A stretch of DNA of 64,000 bases from Sodiomyces alkalinus F11. Lineage: Eukaryota; Ascomycota; Sordariomycetes; Glomerellales; Plectosphaerellaceae. The notes under the pieces are model-generated. The model did not search any database. It was not told where the DNA came from and saw nothing but the letters and a program-made list of their open reading frames with translations. Position numbers and translations under genes: made by a program. This document shows, one piece after another, positions 1 through 10,299 of the stretch. The DNA lies in the NCBI RefSeq assembly GCF_003711515.1, contig NW_021167084.1, positions 1,248,399 through 1,312,398 of the forward strand. Reading direction: 5' to 3'. Position 1 is the stretch's first letter, and each line of letters opens with the position of its first letter.

Positions 1-715
1 GAGAATCAGCGGAGGGAAAGAAAGTGTTAAATAGCATCGACTACAGTACTTCTATTACCCGCTTTACCCTAATTCTACGTGATGTATTGAGGGTAAGGGA
101 ACCACACAGGATGGATGATGGCGGAAGAGCCCGTCGTGATGTCATTGTTCGCTCTACCATGACGTGTGTAACTGTCCGTAGCTGTGTAACTCCCGGGGTG
201 GGGAACAGCTCTGACCAGTGACAAAGCTCTGAGCTCTGGGGCTTCTTGTGGACTTGAATCGCGCTCGGTACATCAATACGAAGTACTCTGATAAAAACGT
301 CGGGTTGATGTGTTATGTCTCAGGTACGGTCGTGTTTTGTACCCGTTTACTGTTGGTTTCGGCCTTGTTTATGGTGGTATAAGGTAGAGCAAGGTAGCGC
401 CAGTGACCACAGGGAAGCTCTTCGCGATATTTCTTGTCCTGACGCCGGCAACAATGCCGGCAACTCAACTTTTTACTTTGTATGCTTTGATACTGTTTTT
501 CTTGAATTCGGTCTTCATTTTATTGAATTCGGAGTTTTTCCTTTTTCTCCTACAATTTAATCATTCCATACGTAGAAAGACCCGTAGATCGGGTCATATG
601 CGTACCACGTATCTAACACTCGCTCCAAGCTGAATACCCTCCTCCCCGCTCGCACCCTTCCTATGTTTACATCTCCACTACATCGTCCCTCGCGCTCCGA
701 TAAAGGACGCTTAGA
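1..715. other. Intergenic, no gene seen
   Basis: Only short frames without family features are present. The stretch 475-560 is T-rich and probably belongs to the 3' side of the downstream minus-strand gene. One short motif, TACGAAGTACT near 274, belongs to a family of motifs found repeatedly in the intergenic regions of this window. Confidence 0.5.
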
Positions 716-1856
716 TTACCGGCCCTTAAACACGGGTTTCCTCTTCTCCTGGAAGGCACGTAGCGCCTCGTTCCGGTCCTCGGTGCCCACGACCCGCTCG
801 TACATCTTATTCTCCATCTCCTCCCGGGCCCAAGCGACCGCCTGCAGAGCAGCCCGCACCGCCACGGGCCCCCCCTCGCAAATCTCCGTCGCCATCCTCA
901 CCGCCTCGCTCATGACCCCGCGCCGCGCCCCGTTGAGGAACAGCATCTCCTTCGCCTCGTCGCTCGCCTTCTCGCCCTCCTTCACGCCCGGCACGTCTTT
1001 ATCCTCCGGGTACGGCACCTCGACGAGCCGGTCGGCGATGCCCAGGAAGTAGGCCTCGGTGGCGGAGACGCGGCGGCCCGTCAGGATCAGGTCGCGGGCG
1101 CGGGAGAGCCCGATCAGGGCCGGTAGGCGGTGGGTGCCGCCCGCGCCGGGGATGATGCCCAGCCGGGTCTCGGGGAGGCCGACGACGGCGTTGGTCGACA
1201 GGACGCGGAGGTGGGTTGATAGGGCGAGCTCGAGGCCGCCGCCGAGGGCGAGGGAGGAAATGGTCGAGATGGTGGGGATGGGGAGGGAGGCGAGGGAGGC
1301 GAAGGTGCCGCGGAGGTTGGTGAGGAATTCGGTAGTGCTGTAGTCATGATTCGCCCGGGTTGATTAGCAGTCTTTTTTTCTTCTTTTTTCTTCTTTTTTC
1401 TTCTTTTTTCATCTTTTCTTCTTTTTCGAAATTGGGGAATCTTGGCTAGACGCACTCGGCTTGGGTGAAGCTCTTCCGCTCCTTCAGGTCGGCTCCAGCG
1501 CAAAAACTGGTGTCGAGGGCGCTGGCGATGACGAGCGCCCGCGTTGGGCCTTTCTCGTCGAGCCCCGCGGCGCCGCCAAAGACACGGGGCGGTGGGATCT
1601 CGTCGCCGTGCTCGTCATATTGCGAGTGAACGGCGTCAATCTCGGCGCGCAGCTGCGAGAGGAGGGCCTTGGAGATGGCGTTCCGCGCGGACGGGCGGTT
1701 GAGTTCCAGGATGCGGATGTGGCCCGAGTTGGGGGCCGGGAGCAGCGTCACATTGATGAGCGGTGCTGTCGAATCGGCGGCCGTGGCTGTCGAGTATAGC
1801 CTCGGCGACGCCCGGATTGTGCGGAGGGTGAAGCGGAGAGGGAGACGAGGCGACAT
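716..1856 (-). CDS. Enoyl-CoA hydratase/isomerase family, AUH-like (methylglutaconyl-CoA hydratase), mitochondrial
   Basis: Two exons, 1856-1456 and 1337-716, are joined over a 118-bp intron (donor GTGCGT, acceptor CTACAG, branch-like GCTAATC), giving 340 aa. The N-terminus is rich in Arg/Ser/Leu without acidic residues, as in a mitochondrial presequence. Crotonase signatures are visible: the first oxyanion-hole segment FCAGADLKER (about 118-127), ALGGGLELAL (about 164-173) and PETRLGIIPGAGGTHRL (about 185-201), whose Glu is the expected catalytic acid. The length and the C-terminal helix with R-N-E-A-L-R-A-F match AUH-type hydratases, which hydrate 3-methylglutaconyl-CoA in leucine breakdown. 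Substrate assignment is by family resemblance; another short-chain enoyl-CoA hydratase is possible. The ATG at 1856 is the first in frame and gives a good targeting peptide. Confidence 0.9.
1375..1435 (-). repeat. Polypurine decamer repeat inside the intron
   Basis: On the plus strand a TTCTTTTTTC-like decamer is repeated about four times and continues as an imperfect C/T tract. It fills most of the AUH-like gene's only intron. It is simple sequence with no coding meaning. Confidence 0.75.
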
Positions 1857-2617
1857 CTTCGAAAAGGGCTAGTAATTTTTAGCGGTGGGTTGAATTGGAG
1901 GTGAGGGGTGGGGTTGAAAGTTGAACAATTACCCCCAGGTAGGAATTAGGAAGAATTGACCCGAGACGAAAGCCAATGCCGAGGACGCGCTGCCAGTGAC
2001 CTATGACGTGAGACGTGGATAATGTTGACTCGGCTTGCACCGGGTATTCGTGGGTCTCCTTGGTCATCCGGGCATCGAACTTGTACACCTGGACTCACCG
2101 ACATCCCTCGTCGGTGAAGGCCGGTGTCTGCCTGCGTCCGTCCCTTAACATTTCGCCAAGCGAGAGGCCGGTCGAAGATCATGCGATGTCTCATCCCTTT
2201 GTTGTGTATATCGAAGCTCGCCCCCATGGTTCTCAGAGGGTTTCTGAATTGCAATGACAGGCACGATGCCGATGAGGAAGACCATCAGTTGCCTTTGTCT
2301 CAAGGACCTGGGTTGAACCAGATTGGCAAAGATATAGATATAGATAGCTGGGGTCAAATCGTCTCGGCGTATGTCTACAGATGCGCTACGCTACGAATAA
2401 CGCAGACGACACACAAGGCAGCATCACCTTGACCCCGGAACCCCAAAGGCCCTGCGTTTTTATATTCCGTCAAGAAAAGACGGAGCTCGTCGTGTTATAA
2501 CTACAACTAAGCAGAATCGCTATCCGAAAACTTTCCCAATAAAACACACGCTATTCGAACATTGGAAACAGCACGGAAAAAAGAAACGGCTTTCACCAGA
2601 CAAGTTTCGGCGCTCAT
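1857..2617. other. Intergenic: AUH promoter side and MFS 3' side
   Basis: No protein-like frame. The stretch holds the upstream region of the hydratase gene and the downstream region of the sugar transporter, both read on the minus strand. No clear TATA box was recognised. Confidence 0.5.
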
Positions 2618-4693
2618 TCAATGCCCCCCCAACCGCATCTCAACGCCGGTCTGGTGCGCCGTTTTGGTCTCGTGAAACCGCCAAGCGGGGATACGGCGCT
2701 CGAACAGCTCGTCAAGCTCCTGGTAGGTCCGGCCCTTGGTCTCGGGGAAGAGGAAGAGAACGGGGACGAGGTAGGCAAAGGTGATACCACCGAAGAAGAG
2801 GCCGATCCTTTGTCCCCAATTGGCGCCTTGGTTTGATAGCATGAGGGGAACGGTATAGTTCTGTGGACCACCTATGTTAGCATATATCATACCTAATGGG
2901 CGCTTCTGGGCAACGCTTGTCACATGGCATGGGACATTATTCTGAGGGGAAAAGAAAAAAAAAATAAAGAAAAAAAAATTGGGGAGGAACATACGAAGAG
3001 GACACCGCTGAGAGACTGGATGATGGCGGCGACAGCAGCTGTCTTGGCACGGAGAAGTGGCGAGGACACTTCCACCAGACTGATCCAGCCTGGATACCAG
3101 CAAGTCAGAAATGGTTATTAGCTGGGCTGGCCTGCCAACGGAAAGACATCAAAGAACCCGTGGGGTCACGTACCAATGGGAGCCAGCGAATTGGCGTAAA
3201 CAAAGGCCCAAACACAACACAGCGTAACGAGACCAATACCAGAGGAAGTAGTGTTGGGGCCCATGAACCCCAAGCCGCCGATGACAAGACAGATGGCGCC
3301 CATGGCGGCACCGCTCCAGATGACGAGGCTACGGCGGCCGACGATGTCGATAAAGTAGAACGCGGAGACGATGCCGACGACGAGGATGAGCTGGATCATA
3401 AGATTCCCGAGAAACGGATCGGCGACGTTGGCGAGCTGCAGGAAGTAGGTCGTGTACCCGAAGATGAGCGGCACGCCGACGAAGTTCTGGAAAGTGAAGG
3501 GCAAGGTGGCGATGACGATGCGCTTCAGGTTGACGGGGGACGCGAGGGCGCGCCAGTCGGAGCCCCGTGCGCGGGCGAGGCGGGCGGACTGGGCGACCTC
3601 GAACTTGACGACGGCGTACTCGTGGTCGAGGTCGTAGCCGTCGACGGGGCCGACCAGGCGGCGCAGGGACCGCTTGGCGTCCTCGTCGCGGTCCTGGGCG
3701 GCGTACCAGGCGGGCGACTCGGGGAGGTAGACCAGGGGGACGAGCCAGAGACCGAAGAAGACGAACTCGGAGTAGAAGACGTTGCGGAAGTTGAAGGGGT
3801 CGGTGTCCTCGAGGACCTTGAGGCCGATGGCTAGGAAGACCTGGCCCAGGGCGAAGAAGAGGGAGAAGCTGCCGAGGAGGGCGCCGCGGAACTGCGGGAG
3901 GGAGATCTCGGACATGTAGGTCATGATGGAGGTGGCGAGGAGGCCGCCGGCGAAACCGCCTAGGATGCGCGACCAGAGGATCATGATCCATTCTTGGGCG
4001 ACTATTTCGAATATGATGGACTTTTTAGTCGTGTAATGGTTAGCGGAGTGATGTGGGGGGGGAGAGTAGAGTGATGGGACATAGACATACCAAGGTGAGG
4101 AAGAAGGTGAACGCCCACATGTTGAACTTGCGTCCCCATCGGTCGGCGGTGAACGGGGAGATCATTTGGACGACAATCTGAGCGACGAAATTGAGGCCGT
4201 TCCAGAGACCAAGATGGTGGGCGTCAAGGTCGGGTTCTCCCGTGTCGGGGTTCGTGACAGTGGCGAACTGCTGGACGAAGCCACGGTTGGCGATGATGCT
4301 ACCTACGACCGAGTTGCCGTAGCCGATGTACCTGAGAAGATGGCACGGGGGAAAAGACGCGCAACAATTAGCAAATGTGTCCGATAGGGCCCGTCGTCCT
4401 GGAAAGGGGCGCAGTTGAAGAGGATGGCGGGGGAAGTGAATGCAACTTTTGAGAGAAGTTACACGTAGGCCATGGTATTGGAGTATCTAGACATACATGC
4501 CGCCGACGCAGACCATGACGCCGGTGAGGTAGAGGCGCCAGAATTTCCTGACGAGGGGACCTCGCTTCCAGTCGGCGAAAGCAGAGGTAACGGGTGTAAC
4601 GCCATGGGGGTTCTCGTCCTTGTTGTCGTCCTCGATCTCGGACACCGCGCTGGTCACGGTACTGGGTTGTTGGGTCGCGCTCTTCTCCTCCAT
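2618..4693 (-). CDS. MFS sugar porter, alpha-glucoside/maltose-permease type
   Basis: Five exons (4693-4497, 4331-4091, 4020-3174, 3089-2995, 2860-2618) close in phase to 540 aa. Donors are GTATGT, GTATGT, GTACGT, GTATGT. Sugar-porter signatures appear in order: ADRWGRKFN after TM2-3, RILGGFAGGLLATSIMTYMS followed by EISLPQFRG, LPESPAWY, DIVGRRS, and the C-terminal PETKGRTYQELDELFERRIP. The last motif is typical of fungal maltose/alpha-glucoside:H+ symporters and related hexose carriers, so a plasma-membrane disaccharide or glucoside importer is inferred. The N-terminal 50 residues are hydrophilic and acidic, as usual for cytosolic tails in this family. A possible small exon in the 2995-2860 gap was considered and not needed, because LSGVLF joins NYTVPLM directly. 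The exact substrate cannot be read from sequence. Confidence 0.9.
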
Positions 4694-6640
4694 GATGGGC
4701 AGGTCTTGTGGAAGGACTCGCGATATCGTCGCAGAACTCTACTTGTATGCGTAGGTAGGTCCGTCCCTTGGGGAAAAGAAAACAAAAGCGTGCTGGAGTG
4801 AACCATGCGATTTGGGCCGCGTTCGCGAGGGTGTCGCCTCGCTTTTTCAAGTGTTGGGGTTTAGTCGAATCGGGCGGCAGAGCTGACTGGGATCGTCAGC
4901 CGCAATTCAACCAGTCCGTGCTGAGCTGAGGAATCTCAGGGATCTGTGATGCTAAAGACAGCATGGGTAAACCAAGACACCTGCCCTGTCGATGGAGCAG
5001 CCATTCGACGGGTAGAGGGTAGTGGCATGGTGGTTATGCAGGGTGAAAGAAAAGCAATGTCTACGGTTCAAGAAACTTTACCCGGTTAGCCTACGGGAGC
5101 TCTTTTTTTTTCCTCTTCTTTTTCTCTTTTTCTTCTTCTTTTTTTTCTGGGCCCAGCCTCTAAAGACCCGCACAACACAGGCTGCGATGTGCGAGGCGAG
5201 GGAGGGTGTGGACCGTTGGCCCAGACTTTCTTCATCGGCAGAGCAGGCGGGACGAGACGATTGCATATTGTGCATAAGCCTGTTGGTGTAAGTCGAACAC
5301 TCGTCAATGAACCGATAAAGGAAAGGCCAATTGTCGACTCCAGTCGAAGCGAGCATCTTCACATTAGAGGAAACTACCTGAGTTCGACTTCCCCGTGTTA
5401 CATATGTTTCCCCCAAATTCTCGCTTCGTGCCTTGTTGGCAGGTAATTACGAAGTACATGTACTTGGTAGCAATTTCCCCTCCCGGGTGCTCCCCGAGGT
5501 CCCCATGCAACCACGTGCATGTGGGGAGCTTACCGAGTTCTTGGAACGAGGATTCTGACGAGTAGGAGTCTCGCCTCAGCGGTGATGATAACACGGTTAT
5601 AGCCAACGCAATTTACACATATGCACGTTCCGTTTATGAAGCGGTTTGAGAGAAAATGAAGAAGCAAACAGAACGACGCCCGGTCATCCATGCGAAATCA
5701 TGATAAAAGTCAATATAGATCTGTTAGATCCACCACCCACTGTAGCTGCAACGGGAACACACTCTCCTCAAACCCAAGTGCAAGTGGGCTTCCATTCTGA
5801 TGAGTCAAGGTCTACGAGAGAAGCTTTTCGTCCTTCACTGCGGAACAAGTTTTCTCTTTTCTCTTTTCTCTTCTTTATTTTTTTCTATTAGATCGATCTC
5901 TCGTTGATCCCCGCTCGGTCTTGCGTGTCCTTCCTCACATGGCCAAACAGCTGATACTTTGCCGTGTGTCCCGAGGGCCAACCATGAATAACAGATAATT
6001 ACTTGTTGGCATGTTCTCCCGTCCTCCTGGTGATACGAAGACGAACGAACCCCGCATTACTGTCTTCTGCAGACCTTGGCTGCATAGGTTATTTTAGGAG
6101 CTTCATTTCATCCAGCAAGGCGGCGCGGGCCGCGGGATTCGGTTAGATTGTATGAGGATGGATTGGCAGCTGGGCCGGCGAGACTACCTTGGCAAGAAAA
6201 CCGATGTTGCGTCTTCTACCCTTCTTCTGCTTGCCTAGTGGGAAGACTTTGAATGTGTGGCCCTTCCGCACAGACAACTCTGACTTGAATTGAACGTGGA
6301 TCTTGCATTGCTATTCATTATAAAAACTGGCTCTAGTGGCATGTCCGTCCCTGAGCTAGACGACCACCAAAATATAGTAATACATACGTTGCAGTAAGCC
6401 ATCACATAGCTAGCCTACCGTTTTGTCGAAGACTCGGGCCCAGCAGGTATATCACTGCTTTCAGAGCAGTTCCCCCGCTCGGTCCAGAAAAGATGAGTGA
6501 ACGCCAGACCCTTCTTTGACCTCTGAACTCCGTTCCCTTGGCTCGTATAGGGAAGAAAAAATCGACCAAAAGGCGTGGTATAAATCCGTCCACGGCCTCA
6601 CATCACCGTGATCCCACAAGGACATAATTTCAACTCCATG
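4694..6640. other. Intergenic, about 1.9 kb, no gene seen
   Basis: This is the upstream region of the sugar transporter and the 3' side of the SAT4-like gene. T/C-rich runs occur at 5101-5150 and 5848-5888. The frames inside are short and low-complexity. The motif ACGAAGTACATGTACTT lies near 5450. No tRNA or 5S rRNA was recognised. Confidence 0.5.
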
Positions 6641-7977
6641 TTATACATCACCCCTCGGCCTCGGCTTCACAATAGCAACCTCATCATCATCACCATCATC
6701 ACCACCACGCGAAGGAAAGTCCCCCTCGAGCTCCACCCGTGTCTCGTACGTGTGCTGGACGTATATACCCCCATTAAACGCGCTCCCACGATGCGCATCG
6801 GGAAGCGGCAACACGGCCGCAGCCCGCGCCATGACCGTGCGGGACCCGGCGCTGCCGCCGTCGTACCCGACCTCCCGTTCCTCCATGTCCGTGTCAGTAG
6901 GCGTATTCGTGCCCCGGGTAGCGATGCTCGTGCTCGCCGAGCCCTTCGAGGGGCGGCCCTTCGATTTGACCAGCATGCGGCCCCCCGACGAGCGGTACTT
7001 GCGCACGCGGCGCGAGAGGAGGGCCTTGAGCGGGAGGATGGAGCCGACGAGCACGGCGGCCGAGGCCTCGACGCAGCCCCAGACCGCGAGGGCCAGGAGG
7101 TCCATGTTCCCCGCCGGCAGGGCGCGGGCGAGGCGGACGGCGGTGACGCCGACGGTGATGCCGCCTAGGCTGAAGGCGATGCCCAGGCCGATTTTCTTGC
7201 GGGTGTCGAGTTGCAGGCGGGGCAGGATGGCGACGGGGAGGGCGAGGATCATGAGGCTTGTGGTGATGTCGATGGTGCTGGAGAAGATGATGCTGTCGCG
7301 CTGGCGGCGCATTTCTCGTTCCGAGTGACATTTTCCTTTTTGGGGTGTTCAGCGGGGCGTCCCTCCCAGGTTCAAAGCGGGCGCAAGAGACACAAGGGGG
7401 GGAGAAAAGAAAAGAAGGGGCAGTGGGGTTCAGTTCACATACCGGCAAAATAGTCGCCGGGCGAGTCGCATGTCACGAGGACAGAAACCCAGCAGGCGAT
7501 ATAGGACAGGGCGGTGAAGACGGCGACGCCATACCACAAGCGGCGGTAGAGAGTGAGGGGTGCAACGATTCGGTAAAAGGCGGCCATAAAGCTCGCCTTG
7601 ACGGACCACAGGACGGACCAGAAGAGGACGATGAGAGGAAACTGCCACCGTAGAAGCTCGTTTTCCTGGCGCGGCGTCTCTTCGCTCTCGGCGATGCGGT
7701 GGGACCGAAGGTAGGTCATGTACCAGAGAGAGTCCATCTGCTGCATCTGCAGCGCGACGTAGACGACGAGGCAGAGGAAGGCGAAGGAGATCCAGTAGTC
7801 ATCGGCGACGAAGCTGCTGTTTTGCCGCCACCGGACGACGAGGCGGAGGAAGAAGAAGAGGGTGGCGACGGAGAAGAGGATCCAGAGGAGGACGAGGAAG
7901 CCGGTGCGGTCGAGGCTTTGGCCCACGCCCGCTAGGGGGTTGTTTGGGTTGATTTCTGGTGGCTGGGTGGTGGACAT
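6641..7977 (-). CDS. SAT4/rhodopsin-domain (PTH11-like) integral membrane protein
   Basis: Two exons, 7977-7443 and 7335-6641, are joined over a 107-bp intron (donor GTATGT, acceptor AAAAAG) to 409 aa. The N-terminal 300 residues contain about seven hydrophobic helices, beginning with GFLVLLWILFSVATLFFFLR. The loop ADDYWISFAF matches the ADDW-type motif of SAT4 proteins, and IIFSSTIDITTSLMILALPV matches the helix of that family that usually reads N-x-x-T-D. The last ~110 residues form a hydrophilic, Gly/Arg/Asp-rich cytosolic tail. The family is large in filamentous ascomycetes and includes PTH11-like candidate GPCRs of plant-associated fungi, but most members lack a known ligand. There is no CFEM domain. 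A receptor role is an inference. Confidence 0.85.
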
Positions 7978-9893
7978 TGTGTGGACGGTCGAGCAAGTTC
8001 AAACCGCACGACGTTTTGATGGTCGGGTGAGAAGATGGGGAGCTAGGAGGGCGAGGGCGAGTCGGAGGGGGGGAGGGGGTGAGAGCCCCGAAGCACGACA
8101 GAAGCACGACAGGGACGCAGTCGACGCTTTAGGATAACTTCAACTCTTCTGTGGTTTCTGGACAGCGAGATGACCGAAGAGACGGGACAAGCCAAAAGGA
8201 GATGGAATGTCTAGGGCGAGGGAGTAAAGCATTCTTTGTATGCCAGAGTAACACAGAGCCAGGACGGGAGGACGTGGGGAGGGAGCGGAAAGGTAAGCCA
8301 CGTGGCTTGGGGGATGGCAGAGGCAAGGCATGCGGTTAAGAACAAACAGACTTCTCTGGGCAAACGGAAACGGCAGGGGTTGAAGGAGAAATATTGGCCA
8401 GACTTGCTCGTTTGTAATGCGCTGTTCCTCACCTCCCGGAGTCCCGTCCCGGGGGGGGAGCATGATCCATGTCCTTTCTAGGCAGCTCAACTGGGCGATG
8501 CAACGCGTAGTCTGTATATCTCCACGTGGGAGAAGGAAACTTCCGTGTCCGCTGTGAAGGACTCGGGACTCCCAAGTCGATGTGAGAGGGAGAATGCGGT
8601 AAGCGGACGAATAAAGGAAGCCGGACTTCTACCTGGTGACTTGAGCGTCATTACTTCTTTTGTACGGTGGTCTACAATAAGCTCCAATGGCGGGTCCCGC
8701 AATTCCTGTGGGATCGGACGCCGACGAAGATCCTTGGTGCTCCGGCGTTCTTCGGGAACGGCTTGGCCTCCTTGGCCTCGACACCACGTCCGAGTTAGAA
8801 CTTCTAAATTTTGCTCGTGTGGTGGAGGGGACGACCGCCCGGCTCCGCCATAATTGACGTCAGGTGTTTCCGGAAGGGTTAGATCAGTGTACAGAATTCC
8901 GTCAGTGGACCACATCTTCAGCCCTGCCTGGGTAGTATGTGAGTATGTAATGTTCAGTCATCCTCGAACGGATCGACGTGCCTAGGCATTGCCGACCCAA
9001 CCGTGGGGGTTCATTTGACGGAGCTCGTGCGGCTCAGTCAGGACTCCATCATAGCAACACCCGTTTGGCGTCAAGTGGCTTCGGGGGCTGGGGTTTGTGT
9101 CGTTGGCCGATGGGGCCCGTGATCGTCTGTGATCTTCCCTGCCTTCGATATGCTGGCTGTAGACTTCGACTTTCTAGTGCCGACATCGCCAAAGCGTCCG
9201 TTACCCCAACAGTCAGAGGACATGGTCGCTGGGGTGGTGGATGGAAATATGCGAGTGTGGACGTTGAAGAAATGGCTTGACGAAGTACCTTAGGTACCCC
9301 GGAGAAAGGGACGGGCGGGTACATCGTACCTGGATGTCTGTGGATACATGTACTGTGGATACCTGGTGTTATATTTAGAACGAACCGCGCTAGTGGTAAT
9401 TAAGGTACCTTGTACACGTGGTAGTAGGTGAGGCGCCTACGCCTTGACCGAGTCGACTGGCTTTCTCGCGAGTTTCGATGGGGGGGACCTATATCGAGAG
9501 TGATCTTCCATCTCCCTTCCAGAATAATCGCGAAGGCGTTCATATTATATTGTCCGCCAACTTAGGTGAAGAAAGGTCCAGTGGCTATCGAGAATCAAGT
9601 ATAGCACAGTGCTCGGCCAGGCTCCATATAACGTTGGGTTGGAGGATGCATGGATGACGAGAAAGTATGGAAACATGCCTTGTGCAAACCATCCACCGAG
9701 GCAAGGACGCAAGACTTGCCTGAGGTATTAACAGCGAGAATATCCGCCGCGCGGAATGTCCCGCGATCTTTACCCCTCTCCTACCTCCGTGGACCGTCTG
9801 CCCTACGGAGGTATGGATAATCCATTAGTATTCGTAGGTAATTTGTGCTATATTAGGAATACCAGCCACTGCTTAGTTAGCTGCAGGCGATGT
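7978..9893. other. Intergenic next to the first transposon island
   Basis: A minus-strand ATG frame of 142 codons at 8487-8915 shows no recognisable family features and ordinary intergenic composition, so it is not called a gene. The distal part (9280-9430) is dense in TACGAAGTACC / GGTACC / TACATGTAC-type motifs. Sequence composition shifts to RIP-damaged A+T-rich DNA just after 9900. Confidence 0.5.
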
Positions 9894-9898
9894 GGAAA

Positions 9899-10182
9899 TA
9901 TCGCACGTCAAATAGGCACTTGAATGATCAACTTAGTAGAGCAGAAATCTCGTGTGTGTGTATTATGTTAAGTTATATCTAGGAGAGTCTCTTATACCCT
10001 TAATTTAGGTGGTAAAGACTCTATTATAGATACTAAATCATTTAGATCCTATCCGGTCTTTTCCGGTATCCACCCTTATTATATCCTAATACCTAAAGTC
10101 CCCGATATCCGGAGCCCTTAGTTATAGAGTGGATCCCCCCTAGATCCCCTATAGACTATATCGTGGTCCTGCCTTTACGATA
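9899..10182 (-). repeat. Copia LTR (3' LTR of the element)
   Basis: This is one of a pair of 284-bp direct repeats. Against the right copy I count about 21 transitions and about 2 transversions, which is the bias expected from RIP acting after insertion. The adjacent AAGGGGG on the minus strand marks it as the 3' LTR. Confidence 0.9.
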
Positions 10183-10299
10183 CACCCCCTTAGTTAAGGT
10201 GGGTCTTCCTAGGTTAACTAACTAATTAAAGGCTTCGGTTTAAACTAAACGCTCTTAACTTTTCTATCGTAAAATTAATAGTTAAGGGAAAACGCCCTC

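Noticed and set aside
3160..3834. 224-codon open frame on the plus strand
   Set aside because: Antisense shadow of exon 3 of the sugar transporter.
8487..8915. 142-codon minus-strand ATG frame
   Set aside because: No domain, no coding bias and no credible intron-exon extension.
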